DNA of 64,000 nucleotides from contig JAICGN010000002.1 in assembly GCA_025923075.1 (NCBI GenBank), positions 1-64,000 on the forward strand. Direction: 5' to 3'. The notes under the pieces are model-generated. The model saw only the letters and a program-made list of their open reading frames with translations, was not told the origin of the DNA and ran no database searches. Shown here in pieces: positions 24,897-33,166 of the stretch; positions within the stretch are counted from its first letter, which is position 1, and each line of letters starts with the position of its first letter. The DNA comes from Chitinophagaceae bacterium (GTDB lineage: Bacteria; Bacteroidota; Bacteroidia; Chitinophagales; Chitinophagaceae). The translations under genes and the position numbers were made by a program.

Positions 24897-25712
24897 ATGT
24901 CAATAAATAAGGAAGTAAAGAAAGTAACTACAAATACGCTGCAGAAAATGAAAACTGCAGGAGAAAAGATAAGCATGCTGACAGCGTATGACTTTTCTTT
25001 CGCACGGATTATTGATACTGCAGGTATCGACATCATTCTTGTTGGAGATTCCGCTTCCAATGTAATGGCCGGTCATGAAACAACATTGCCGGTTACTCTT
25101 GATCACATGATCTATCATGCTGCTGCCGTTATTCGCGGCGTAAACAGATGCCTTGTGGTAGTTGATCTTCCTTTTGGTTCTTATCAATCCAATTCTGATA
25201 TTGCTCTTGCCTCTGCTATTCGCATCATGAAAGAAACAGGCGCACACTCAATAAAACTGGAAGGCGGCGAAGAAGTTATTGATTCAGTAAGAAGAATTGT
25301 TTCTGCAGGGATTCCCGTAATGGGTCATTTAGGATTAACACCGCAATCAATCTATAAATTCGGTACTTATACTGTTCGTGCAAAAGAAGATGAAGAAGCA
25401 AATAAATTAAGACGGGACGCAAAGATCCTTGAAAAAGCAGGCTGTTTTGCCATAGTGCTGGAAAAGATCCCTGCGCAATTGGCAAAAGAAGTGACTGAAA
25501 GTTTACATATACCCACTATCGGCATCGGTGCCGGCATGTATTGCGATGGCCAGGTACTGGTGATGCATGACATGCTTGGCATCAATACCGAATTTAAGCC
25601 ACGTTTTCTTCGCCAGTATTTAAATCTAAATGAACAGGTGACCAGGGCTGTTCAGCAATACATTACCGATGTAAAGGGAAGATCTTTTCCAAACGAATCG
25701 GAGCAGTATTAA
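24897..25712 (+). CDS. panB: 3-methyl-2-oxobutanoate hydroxymethyltransferase
   Basis: PanB adds a hydroxymethyl group from 5,10-methylene-THF to alpha-ketoisovalerate, the first committed step to pantothenate. The 271-residue TIM barrel has [20 protein letters not shown], the metal site in [47 protein letters not shown] and the C-terminal [20 protein letters not shown]. It is separated from panC-panD by three genes, but all lie on one strand. Confidence 0.97.
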   Translation: MSINKEVKKVTTNTLQKMKTAGEKISMLTAYDFSFARIIDTAGIDIILVGDSASNVMAGHETTLPVTLDHMIYHAAAVIRGVNRCLVVVDLPFGSYQSNSDIALASAIRIMKETGAHSIKLEGGEEVIDSVRRIVSAGIPVMGHLGLTPQSIYKFGTYTVRAKEDEEANKLRRDAKILEKAGCFAIVLEKIPAQLAKEVTESLHIPTIGIGAGMYCDGQVLVMHDMLGINTEFKPRFLRQYLNLNEQVTRAVQQYITDVKGRSFPNESEQY

Positions 25713-25832
25713 ATGACAGGTATTCGTCCAATCCAAATAAAACACGATTCATTTTAGGCCTGGTATACAATTATTTTGTCGCAGCATATTTTCCTCAGCT
25801 TGTATTTCATTTCTTTTATGATCATCGATCAG

Positions 25833-25840
25833 TACTTTTG
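25833..25840 (+). promoter_or_regulatory. Promoter -7 box (TACTTTTG) for the ALDH gene
   Basis: TACTTTTG fits TAnnTTTG and ends 17 bases before the ATG at 25858. No convincing -33 box. Confidence 0.45.
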
Positions 25841-25857
25841 CCTTATAAATTAATGAA

Positions 25858-27381
25858 ATGGATTTTTTGAAAACTTTACATATCGATCTAAATAACGAGG
25901 GAGTAAGTACAGGAAGCAAATGGTTAACTACGACAAGTGAAAAAATCGATTCCTACTCCCCTGTTGATGGCAAACTTATCGGTTCAGTAAATGCAGCAGA
26001 CAAAAACAGCTATCAAAAAGTAATTCAAAGTGCCGAAGATGCATTTAAAAAGTGGCGAATGATCCCAGCACCACAGCGCGGTGAACTTGTAAGGCAAATC
26101 GGGGAAGCATTAAGAAAATATAAAGAACCATTGGGCAAACTTGTTTCTTATGAGATGGGTAAAAGCTTGCAGGAAGGTTACGGTGAAGTACAGGAGATGA
26201 TCGACATCTGCGATTTTGCGGTTGGTTTATCAAGACAGCTTTATGGATTAAGCATGCATAGTGAACGTCCCGGTCACCGCATGTATGAACAATGGCATCC
26301 TTTGGGTATTGTTGGAATTATTTCTGCATTTAATTTTCCGGTCGCCGTATGGAGTTGGAATAGCATGCTTGCTTTGGTATGTGGTGACGTTTGTGTGTGG
26401 AAGCCCTCAGAAAAAACTCCATTGTGTGGCATTGCATGTCAACATGTAATTTCGGAGGTGTTTGCAAAAAATAATGTACCGGAAGGTGTTTCTTGTTTAC
26501 TCATTGGAGGCCGTGATGTTGGCGAATGGATGGCAAACGATACGAGAATTCCACTTGTTTCAGCAACAGGATCTACAAGAATGGGAAAAGCTGTTGGGGC
26601 GGCAGTTGGTGCAAGATTAGGAAGATCGTTGTTAGAGCTCGGTGGAAATAACGCTATCATAATTTCAAAAAATGCAGACATTGAAATGGCTATTCGCGGC
26701 GCTTTGTTTGGCGCTGTTGGCACTGCCGGCCAACGTTGTACCAGTACAAGAAGATTAATTATTCACGAAGACGTTTATGAGAATGTAAAACAAAAATTAA
26801 CAATTGCTTATTCTCAATTAAGAATAGGAAATCCTTTGGATGAAATTAATCATGTAGGCCCATTGATCGATAAAGATGCTGTGAAAATGTATGAATCATC
26901 AATTGATGCATGTAAAAAAGAAGGTGGAAAATTTATTGTCGAAGGTGAAGTTTTAAAGGGTGATGGTTTTGAAAGCGGGTGTTATGTAAAACCATGTATT
27001 GCCGAAGTGGAACCGGGTTATAAAATTGTGCAGCACGAAACATTTGCTCCGATTCTTTATCTATTAAAATATAAAACTGTTGATGATGCCATCGCAATTC
27101 AAAACGGAGTTCCGCAAGGCCTCTCGTCAGCCATAATGACCTTGAATCTTCGTGAAGCCGAGCAATTCCTTTCTGCGTCAGGTAGCGATTGTGGTATCGC
27201 TAATGTAAATATTGGCACAAGCGGCGCGGAAATCGGCGGAGCATTCGGAGGTGAAAAAGAAACCGGTGGCGGTCGTGAAAGCGGCAGCGATTCGTGGAAA
27301 AATTATATGCGCAGGCAAACAAACACTATCAATTTTGGCAACAGTCTTCCTTTGGCCCAGGGAATAAAATTTGATATTTAA
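25858..27381 (+). CDS. ALDH7-type aldehyde dehydrogenase (aminoadipate-semialdehyde dehydrogenase-like)
   Basis: This NAD(P)-dependent dehydrogenase has 507 residues and matches the antiquitin (ALDH7) group, which oxidises alpha-aminoadipic semialdehyde (piperideine-6-carboxylate) in lysine breakdown. Active-site residues are C294 in AGQRCTSTRR and E260 in LLELGGNNAII. The cofactor loop SATGSTRMGKAVG, the WHPLGIVGIISAFNFPVAVW segment and the C-terminal GGEKETGGGRESGSDSWKNY are family hallmarks. It stands alone between panB and the OmpA-like gene, and a hairpin lies just after the stop. Substrate assignment is by family resemblance. Confidence 0.92.
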   Translation: MDFLKTLHIDLNNEGVSTGSKWLTTTSEKIDSYSPVDGKLIGSVNAADKNSYQKVIQSAEDAFKKWRMIPAPQRGELVRQIGEALRKYKEPLGKLVSYEMGKSLQEGYGEVQEMIDICDFAVGLSRQLYGLSMHSERPGHRMYEQWHPLGIVGIISAFNFPVAVWSWNSMLALVCGDVCVWKPSEKTPLCGIACQHVISEVFAKNNVPEGVSCLLIGGRDVGEWMANDTRIPLVSATGSTRMGKAVGAAVGARLGRSLLELGGNNAIIISKNADIEMAIRGALFGAVGTAGQRCTSTRRLIIHEDVYENVKQKLTIAYSQLRIGNPLDEINHVGPLIDKDAVKMYESSIDACKKEGGKFIVEGEVLKGDGFESGCYVKPCIAEVEPGYKIVQHETFAPILYLLKYKTVDDAIAIQNGVPQGLSSAIMTLNLREAEQFLSASGSDCGIANVNIGTSGAEIGGAFGGEKETGGGRESGSDSWKNYMRRQTNTINFGNSLPLAQGIKFDI

Positions 27382-27397
27382 ACGTAAACCCGCCCAA

Positions 27398-27424
27398 TTC
27401 GCAGATTGCTATGATTTCTGCGAA
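27398..27424 (+). terminator. Hairpin after the ALDH gene
   Basis: TTCGCAGA (27398-27405) and TCTGCGAA (27417-27424) form a perfect 8-bp stem followed by ATATTTTC. It may be a weak terminator or, since it lies 55 bases before the next gene, an operator of the OmpA-like gene. Confidence 0.5.
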
Positions 27425-27479
27425 ATATTTTCAACCTTTGTACGTTGAATATCAGTCAATATCTCTGAAAAATCATCCG

Positions 27480-28982
27480 ATGAAAAAACCTTTACTTCTC
27501 GCAGTCATACTGCTTGTTTGCTGGCAAATTTCAAGTGCTCAATTGAGAATAGCGCTTGCCGCTGGAGCCCACTCCTCAACAATTAATGAAACCAACGACC
27601 TTCCGAATTGGGATGAAATAAAAAACAATTACAGTAGCCGGGTCGGAGCACATTTTGGTTTTATCGCCGATTTGCAATTAGGACCGAAATCAAAATTCTA
27701 TGCACAGCCCGGAGTCATGTTTTATAACAAGGGCCGAAAATTCTCCAGCACCTATGATACCGCTGTTTATGATTATTTCAGTATCGATGCAAAACAGTTT
27801 GTCAACTATGTTGATATTCCGTTGAATCTTGTTTATAAAATTCCACTAAGTGATAAAACCAAATTCTTTTTAGGCGGTGGCCCCTATCTTTCCTTTTTCT
27901 ATAACGGGTTAGAAAGAAAAGAAACATATCTTAAAAACGGAAAATTCGAAACAGAAGAAAACAAAGATCTTGCTGTTGGTAATGCACCTGGAAATTACAA
28001 AACATTTGACCTGGGTGTAAACGGAACTGCCGGAATTGAATTTGGCGGTGTTTTTATAGCAGCCAATTTTAGTCGTGGGCTTACTGATATATATACTGCC
28101 ACTTATGAAGGTAGTTTCAAAAACCAGGTTATCGGCGCTACGCTTGGTATTTTCATTGGCAAGCCAATTCCTCTTGTTGATGCACCAAAAGATACAGATA
28201 ACGATGGCATTGTTGATAATGAAGATCTCTGTGTCACTGAGCCGGGACCGCTGGTAACAAAAGGTTGTCCGGATACTGATGCAGATGGGATTACTGATAA
28301 AGAAGATAAATGCCCAACCGAAAAAGGATTGGTTTCAAACTTTGGCTGTCCGCTTACAGATACCGACAGGGATGGCATTACTGATGATAAAGATAAATGT
28401 GTGACCGTGCCGGGGGTTGCAAAATATGAAGGATGTCCAATTCCGGATGCAGATAATGATGCGATCAATGATGATGACGATAAGTGTCCTACGGTACCAG
28501 GCCTCGGCCGTTACAGTGGCTGCCCTATTCCTGATACAGACGGCGATGGCGTAAATGACGAAGAAGATAAATGCATAAGTGAACCGGGCCTTAGAGAAAA
28601 CAGTGGATGTCCTGAGATCAAAAAAGAGATCATACAGAAGGTGGAATATGCGGCAAGAAAGATACAATTCAATTTTGCAAAGTCTACTTTATTAAAAGAG
28701 TCAGAAAAAATCCTCGATGAGATTGCTGAATTACTCATTAAGCAGCCAGAGCTTATGCTTGATATAGAAGGTCATACAAGTAATGACGGAAGCTTCAATG
28801 CAAACATGAAGTTGTCAAACGAACGGGCCCAAACCGTGAAAAACTACCTGATTGTAAAAGGCGTTGACCCTTCGCGGCTGAGCTCCCAGGGCCTTGGCCC
28901 AACTAAACCCTTGAATGAAAGCAAAACAGAACAGGAAAGAGCTCTTAACAGAAGGGTTGAGTTAAAACTGAGAAACAATTAA
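27480..28982 (+). CDS. Outer-membrane porin with TSP3 repeats and OmpA C-terminal domain
   Basis: The 500-residue protein has a signal peptide (MKKPLLLAVILLVCWQISSA) and an N-terminal region like an outer-membrane beta-barrel. Five thrombospondin type-3 calcium-binding repeats follow (DTDNDGIVDNEDLC, DTDADGITDKEDKC, DTDRDGITDDKDKC, DADNDAINDDDDKC, DTDGDGVNDEEDKC). The C-terminal OmpA domain has IEGHTSNDGSFNANMKLSNE and RALNRRVELKL, which bind peptidoglycan. I chose the ATG at 27480 because it starts the signal peptide; an upstream ATG at 27411 lies in a hairpin loop. It is followed by a strong terminator. Confidence 0.93.
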   Translation: MKKPLLLAVILLVCWQISSAQLRIALAAGAHSSTINETNDLPNWDEIKNNYSSRVGAHFGFIADLQLGPKSKFYAQPGVMFYNKGRKFSSTYDTAVYDYFSIDAKQFVNYVDIPLNLVYKIPLSDKTKFFLGGGPYLSFFYNGLERKETYLKNGKFETEENKDLAVGNAPGNYKTFDLGVNGTAGIEFGGVFIAANFSRGLTDIYTATYEGSFKNQVIGATLGIFIGKPIPLVDAPKDTDNDGIVDNEDLCVTEPGPLVTKGCPDTDADGITDKEDKCPTEKGLVSNFGCPLTDTDRDGITDDKDKCVTVPGVAKYEGCPIPDADNDAINDDDDKCPTVPGLGRYSGCPIPDTDGDGVNDEEDKCISEPGLRENSGCPEIKKEIIQKVEYAARKIQFNFAKSTLLKESEKILDEIAELLIKQPELMLDIEGHTSNDGSFNANMKLSNERAQTVKNYLIVKGVDPSRLSSQGLGPTKPLNESKTEQERALNRRVELKLRNN

Positions 28983-28991
28983 AAGAGTTAA

Positions 28992-29020
28992 AAAACCTCC
29001 TCATGCAACCGGGAGGTTTT
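28992..29020 (+). terminator. Terminator of the OmpA-like gene
   Basis: AAAACCTCC (28992-29000) and GGAGGTTTT (29012-29020) flank an 11-base loop, with CTTTTGGCTCTTTT following. Confidence 0.85.
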
Positions 29021-29138
29021 CTTTTGGCTCTTTTATTGTCATGAATTCTCAGTTTCTTGTGAGGATTTTACCAAAATTGTATGGATGGTTCATTTAATTT
29101 TGCTCGTTTTTTAATCTTTGTATTTAAATCAAATAAAA

Positions 29139-30839
29139 ATGAATAGAATCGTAACGGGATGTGTGATTATAGCTTTGGCTTTAGCTACTAATACGGCATC
29201 TGCCCAGACCAGTGTGAAAGATCCCCTGCCCAATGGATGGCATTTACTGGATCCGAAAGAAAGCGGCGTTAATGGGATTAGCCTTGATAAAGCTTATCAA
29301 TTTGTAAAAGGAAAGAAAAGTAAGACGGTGTTGGTTGCGGTGATTGACTCGGGTGTTGATACCCTTCATGAAGACCTGAAAGAAGTTTTATGGCGTAATC
29401 CGAAAGAAGTTCCGGGTAACGGAGTCGATGATGACAAAAACGGGTATATCGATGATATTTATGGTTGGAATTTTATTGGTGGAAAAGACGGTAAAAACGT
29501 AACTGTAGACTCCTATGAAAGAGACCGCGTTTACCACCAGTATAAAGATAAATACGAAGGAAAAGACATTGATGCCAACTCATTGCCAAAGGATGAAGCC
29601 GCTATTTATGAAATGTGGAGCAAAGCAAGAGACGAAATGTATGGAGCATCTGATGGTCCTGAAATCGATATTGCTATTTTAAAAGTGGCTTACGAAAATC
29701 TTGCAAAAAGCGACAGCATGCTGCAAGTTGCCTTGGGCAAAAAAGAATTTACCGGCAAAGAACTTGAAAAAGCCGAGCTGAACGACTTGAAGGTTATGAA
29801 TGCAAAAAATGCATTATACGGTTTAATGAAGGCCAACGATGCATTGGATATTACAAACAAAGACTTCATGGATGGATTCAGGGATTTCGTTAATGGCGAG
29901 CAAAGAAAGGCCGATGCAAAAGAATTAGCACCAAAAAATTATCGTGATGATATTGTAAAGGATAATTACAAGGATTTTAATGATAAATATTACGGAAACA
30001 ATAATGTTTTTGTTGATAATAAAAGTGCTTTTCATGGCACTCACGTTTCAGGTATTATTGGGGCAAAAAGAAATAATAAAATAGGGGTTGACGGTGTTGC
30101 TGATAATGTAAAAATCATGACGCTTCGCGCAGTGCCCGATGGTGATGAGCATGATAAGGACATTGCCCTGGCCATACGATATGCAGTAGATAATGGTGCA
30201 CAAGTTATCAATATGAGTTTTGGCAAAAGCTTTTCTCCCGAGAAGAAGTGGGTGGACGAGGCGGTTGAATATGCAAAATCGAAGGGCGTATTGCTTGTTC
30301 ATGCAGCAGGTAATGACGCAAAGAACATAGATACCACATGGAACTTTCCGAGTCCGGTTTACCAGGAGAATAAGAAAAGGGCCAGCAACTGGATCACCGT
30401 TGGTGCCAGTGGTGACTTATCAATTGACCAGGCTACTGCGGAGGGCTTGAGATATAATTCTTTGACAGCGGGATTTTCTAATTATGGAAAAGAGGAAGTA
30501 GATGTTTTTGCTCCCGGCATGAAAATTTATTCTACAATTCCCGGTGGAAACACTTATGGTAATGCACAGGGAACAAGTATGGCTTCACCGGTGGTCGCTG
30601 GTCTTGCAGCATTGATCCTTGAATATTATCCGAACCTTAGCGCCGAACAGGTAAAATATGTTATTGAAAAATCTGCCGTTGTCCCTTCGTTTGACGTAAA
30701 TCTTCCCTCTTCAGATAAAAAAGTAAAGCTTTCTGATATTTCAAAAAGTGGTGGTGTGATAAATGCTTATGAAGCATTGAAGCTTGCTTCAACATTGAAA
30801 GGTGAAAGGACATCTGGAAATCAGTTAAAAGCATTCTAA
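29139..30839 (+). CDS. S8 (subtilisin-like) serine protease, exported
   Basis: The 566-residue protease has a signal peptide (MNRIVTGCVIIALALATNTA, then SAQ). The catalytic triad is D70 (VAVIDSGVDTLHEDL), H299 (FHGTHVSGIIGA) and S480 (QGTSMASPVVAGLAA), with oxyanion Asn in HAAGNDAKN. About 190 more residues than in subtilisin separate Asp and His; this insert is charged and helical. No type IX secretion C-terminal domain is visible, so it is probably periplasmic or outer-membrane linked. The ATG at 29139 is chosen because it begins the signal peptide. A TAATTTTG at 29095-29102 could be its -7 box. A strong terminator follows. Confidence 0.93.
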   Translation: MNRIVTGCVIIALALATNTASAQTSVKDPLPNGWHLLDPKESGVNGISLDKAYQFVKGKKSKTVLVAVIDSGVDTLHEDLKEVLWRNPKEVPGNGVDDDKNGYIDDIYGWNFIGGKDGKNVTVDSYERDRVYHQYKDKYEGKDIDANSLPKDEAAIYEMWSKARDEMYGASDGPEIDIAILKVAYENLAKSDSMLQVALGKKEFTGKELEKAELNDLKVMNAKNALYGLMKANDALDITNKDFMDGFRDFVNGEQRKADAKELAPKNYRDDIVKDNYKDFNDKYYGNNNVFVDNKSAFHGTHVSGIIGAKRNNKIGVDGVADNVKIMTLRAVPDGDEHDKDIALAIRYAVDNGAQVINMSFGKSFSPEKKWVDEAVEYAKSKGVLLVHAAGNDAKNIDTTWNFPSPVYQENKKRASNWITVGASGDLSIDQATAEGLRYNSLTAGFSNYGKEEVDVFAPGMKIYSTIPGGNTYGNAQGTSMASPVVAGLAALILEYYPNLSAEQVKYVIEKSAVVPSFDVNLPSSDKKVKLSDISKSGGVINAYEALKLASTLKGERTSGNQLKAF

Positions 30840-30861
30840 TCATACATATAAAAGGACTTCG

Positions 30862-30890
30862 AAAACCTTCGCGGCATATGCGGAGGTTTT
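30862..30890 (+). terminator. Terminator of the S8 protease gene
   Basis: AAAACCTTCGC (30862-30872) pairs with GCGGAGGTTTT (30880-30890), with one G-T pair, and is followed by TTGTTTATT. The remaining 177 bases to the next gene show only very short reading frames and no clear promoter. Confidence 0.85.
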
Positions 30891-31067
30891 TTGTTTATTA
30901 CAAGAGCTGAACCCAAATTGCTTGTCGAAACGCGCGCCTTTACCGGCAATGAAAAACTCACGTTTCTTTATTCGGTTTTTGTATTTAACTTCAGATGAAT
31001 AGAAATAACCAAAAAAGAGCCCTTTGATAAACTAACCATCTTTGTATACCATAAATTTTACTGGTTT

Positions 31068-32501
31068 ATGAAATATTTCCTCACTGGTTTTATTCTGTTC
31101 TTGTCTGTTCAGAGATCATTCTCTCAACAGCAGCCATTAGACTTTACGGATGCGCTTCATTTGATCAATTCCTGGATAGAGGCACAAAGGGATTATGCGG
31201 ATATACCTTCAATCTCGGTCGCTATTGTGAAAGATCAGGAAACGATCTGGCGTAAAGCATTTGGAATGGCTAATTACGACGGGAAGGTTCCAGCTTCAAC
31301 GAATACACTTTACAGCATTTGCTCCATATCCAAACTTTTTACTTCAGTCGCAATAATGCAACTGTATGATGCTGGCAAACTCCGGCTTGATGATAACATT
31401 GAAACTGTTCTTCCAAATTATAACCTAAAGCAACAATACAAAGAGAGTGGACCTATTACTATTCGCTCGTTATTAACGCATTCTTCAGGGTTGCCGCGTG
31501 AATCAGACTTTCCATACTGGACCGGTCCTGATTTTCCCTTTCCTTCACAAGAACAATTGAATGCTAAATTAGGTGAGCAACAAACGCTGTATCCCTCATC
31601 AACCTATTTTCAGTACAGCAATTTAGGAATCACATTGCTGGGAGAGGTTGTTGAAAAAATTTCAGGAAAACCTTACGATATGTATGTTGAGGAAAATATT
31701 CTGAAACCTTTGAAGCTGACTTCTACCCGTACTTACATTCCTAAGGCAGACTGGGGAAAGCAAATGGCAGTTGGGTATGGAGCGATTAAACGCGAGGGAC
31801 CGAGGGACAAGATCAATTTATTCGATGCAAAAGGCATAAAAGCAGCAGCAGGATACTCTTCAAATGTGGAAGACCTTGCTAAGTTTGCATCATGGCAATT
31901 CAGATTGCTAAGCAAGGGAGGTGCTGAAATCCTCAAATCTTCCACCTTAAAAGAGATGCATCGCGTTCAATGGATCGATCCTGACTGGAAAACATTTTGG
32001 GGACTTGGTTTCAGTATCTCCCAGCAAGATGGAACTACTATTATCGGGCATGGAGGATCTTGTCCAGGCTATCGAACTACATTCCAACTTGATCCAAGAG
32101 AAAAAATGGCTTATATCGTTATGATGAATGCAGGTGGTGAAAGCCCGGATTTATTAGCGAAAGAAATTCGTGAGATCATCTCTAAAATTCCAAAGGAAAA
32201 AAGCGCTAAAAAGAACAAGATTAACCCCGAACAGTATTTAGGCAGCTACACATCACAACCATGGGGTTCAGAAAAGATCATTACTTCCTGGTATGGAGAC
32301 TTAGTGATGTTGAGCTTACCTAACGATAATCCTGATGAAACCATGATGATACTACAACATGTTTCAGGCGACATATTTAAAAGACTTCGGAAGGATAAAA
32401 CGCTTGGAGAAGAAATCAGATTTGAAAGAGATAGTTCGGGAAAAGTGATCAGGGTCTTACAACATAGCAATTATTCAAACAGAATTCTCGACAAAAAATA
32501 A
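31068..32501 (+). CDS. Serine hydrolase of the beta-lactamase / penicillin-binding (S12) family
   Basis: The 477-residue protein has a signal peptide (MKYFLTGFILFLSVQRSFSQ) and the class C-type active site: nucleophile in SISKLF (SxxK), YSN in FQYSNLG and HGG in IGHGGSCPGYR. A roughly 90-residue C-terminal domain follows (INPEQYLGSYTSQPWG onward), as in many DUF3471-type extended S12 proteins. Such proteins are D-amino-acid peptidases, esterases or lactamases; the substrate here is unknown. The gene is monocistronic, preceded by a terminator and followed by DinB. Confidence 0.9.
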   Translation: MKYFLTGFILFLSVQRSFSQQQPLDFTDALHLINSWIEAQRDYADIPSISVAIVKDQETIWRKAFGMANYDGKVPASTNTLYSICSISKLFTSVAIMQLYDAGKLRLDDNIETVLPNYNLKQQYKESGPITIRSLLTHSSGLPRESDFPYWTGPDFPFPSQEQLNAKLGEQQTLYPSSTYFQYSNLGITLLGEVVEKISGKPYDMYVEENILKPLKLTSTRTYIPKADWGKQMAVGYGAIKREGPRDKINLFDAKGIKAAAGYSSNVEDLAKFASWQFRLLSKGGAEILKSSTLKEMHRVQWIDPDWKTFWGLGFSISQQDGTTIIGHGGSCPGYRTTFQLDPREKMAYIVMMNAGGESPDLLAKEIREIISKIPKEKSAKKNKINPEQYLGSYTSQPWGSEKIITSWYGDLVMLSLPNDNPDETMMILQHVSGDIFKRLRKDKTLGEEIRFERDSSGKVIRVLQHSNYSNRILDKK

Positions 32502-32537
32502 AGCTGGATCCGGCGCATAGCGCATCAATGAGAATCA

Positions 32538-32545
32538 TAACTTTG
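32538..32545 (+). promoter_or_regulatory. Candidate -7 box (TAACTTTG) for the DinB gene
   Basis: TAACTTTG fits TAnnTTTG, about 58 bases before the ATG at 32604. No -33 TTTG at the expected place. Confidence 0.4.
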
Positions 32546-32603
32546 CTGCCGATTTCAGAATAGCAGCAAAAACCCTTGACCGCAAATTGTAAAACATTCA
32601 ATC

Positions 32604-33113
32604 ATGCCTCGTCCAGATTTGTCCCGTGTACCTGAGTTTTTTCACGGATACATTAGCAAAGTAAAAGAAGATGATCTTATGTCAGCCCTGGCAAATAGTA
32701 CGTCTGAATTATTTATTCTTTTAAAATCGATACCTGTAGAAAAGCATGATTATCGCTATGCTGATCGAAAATGGACAGTGAAAGAAGTTGTTCAGCATAT
32801 GATCGATGGGGAAAGGGTGTTTACCTATCGCGCACTTCGGTTTGCAAGAAAAGATGATACTCCCCTACCCGGGTTTGATGAAAATCTTTTCGCCCAAACA
32901 GCTAAGGCAGATAAAAGAAACTGGAACGATTTAATTGATGAATTCCGGGCTTTGCGCAAGGCTTCAGAGGCAATGTTTGCGTCATTTGACAATGAACAAT
33001 TGGAGGCTGCAGGAGTTGCCAGCGAAAGTCCTATTTATGTATTGGGAATTGGCTTTGTAGTTGCCGGCCATGTCAATCATCATTGCCAGATAATAAAAGA
33101 AAGATACTTGTAA
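32604..33113 (+). CDS. DinB-family four-helix protein
   Basis: The 169-residue DinB/YfiT-like protein has metal-binding histidines in WTVKEVVQHMIDGERVFTYR and, near the C-terminus, VVAGHVNHHCQIIKERY. The family includes thiol-dependent S-transferases (bacillithiol or mycothiol) and damage-inducible proteins; the reaction here is unknown. The start MPRPDLSRVPEFFHGYI is usual for the Bacteroidota group. It ends at a bidirectional terminator shared with the convergent S41 protease gene. Confidence 0.85.
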   Translation: MPRPDLSRVPEFFHGYISKVKEDDLMSALANSTSELFILLKSIPVEKHDYRYADRKWTVKEVVQHMIDGERVFTYRALRFARKDDTPLPGFDENLFAQTAKADKRNWNDLIDEFRALRKASEAMFASFDNEQLEAAGVASESPIYVLGIGFVVAGHVNHHCQIIKERYL

Positions 33114-33115
33114 AA

Positions 33116-33148
33116 AATAACCCTCTGGCCTTATGCGAGAGGGTTATT
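33116..33148. terminator. Strong bidirectional terminator between the DinB and S41 genes
   Basis: AATAACCCTCT (33116-33126) and AGAGGGTTATT (33138-33148) are perfect 11-base arms. A T-run follows on the plus strand and a shorter one on the minus strand. Confidence 0.95.
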
Positions 33149-33166
33149 TTTTTTTTTTATTGATAG

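Noticed and set aside
24900-25247. Minus-strand frame opposite panB
   Set aside because: It is antisense to strongly conserved PanB sequence and has no independent signal.
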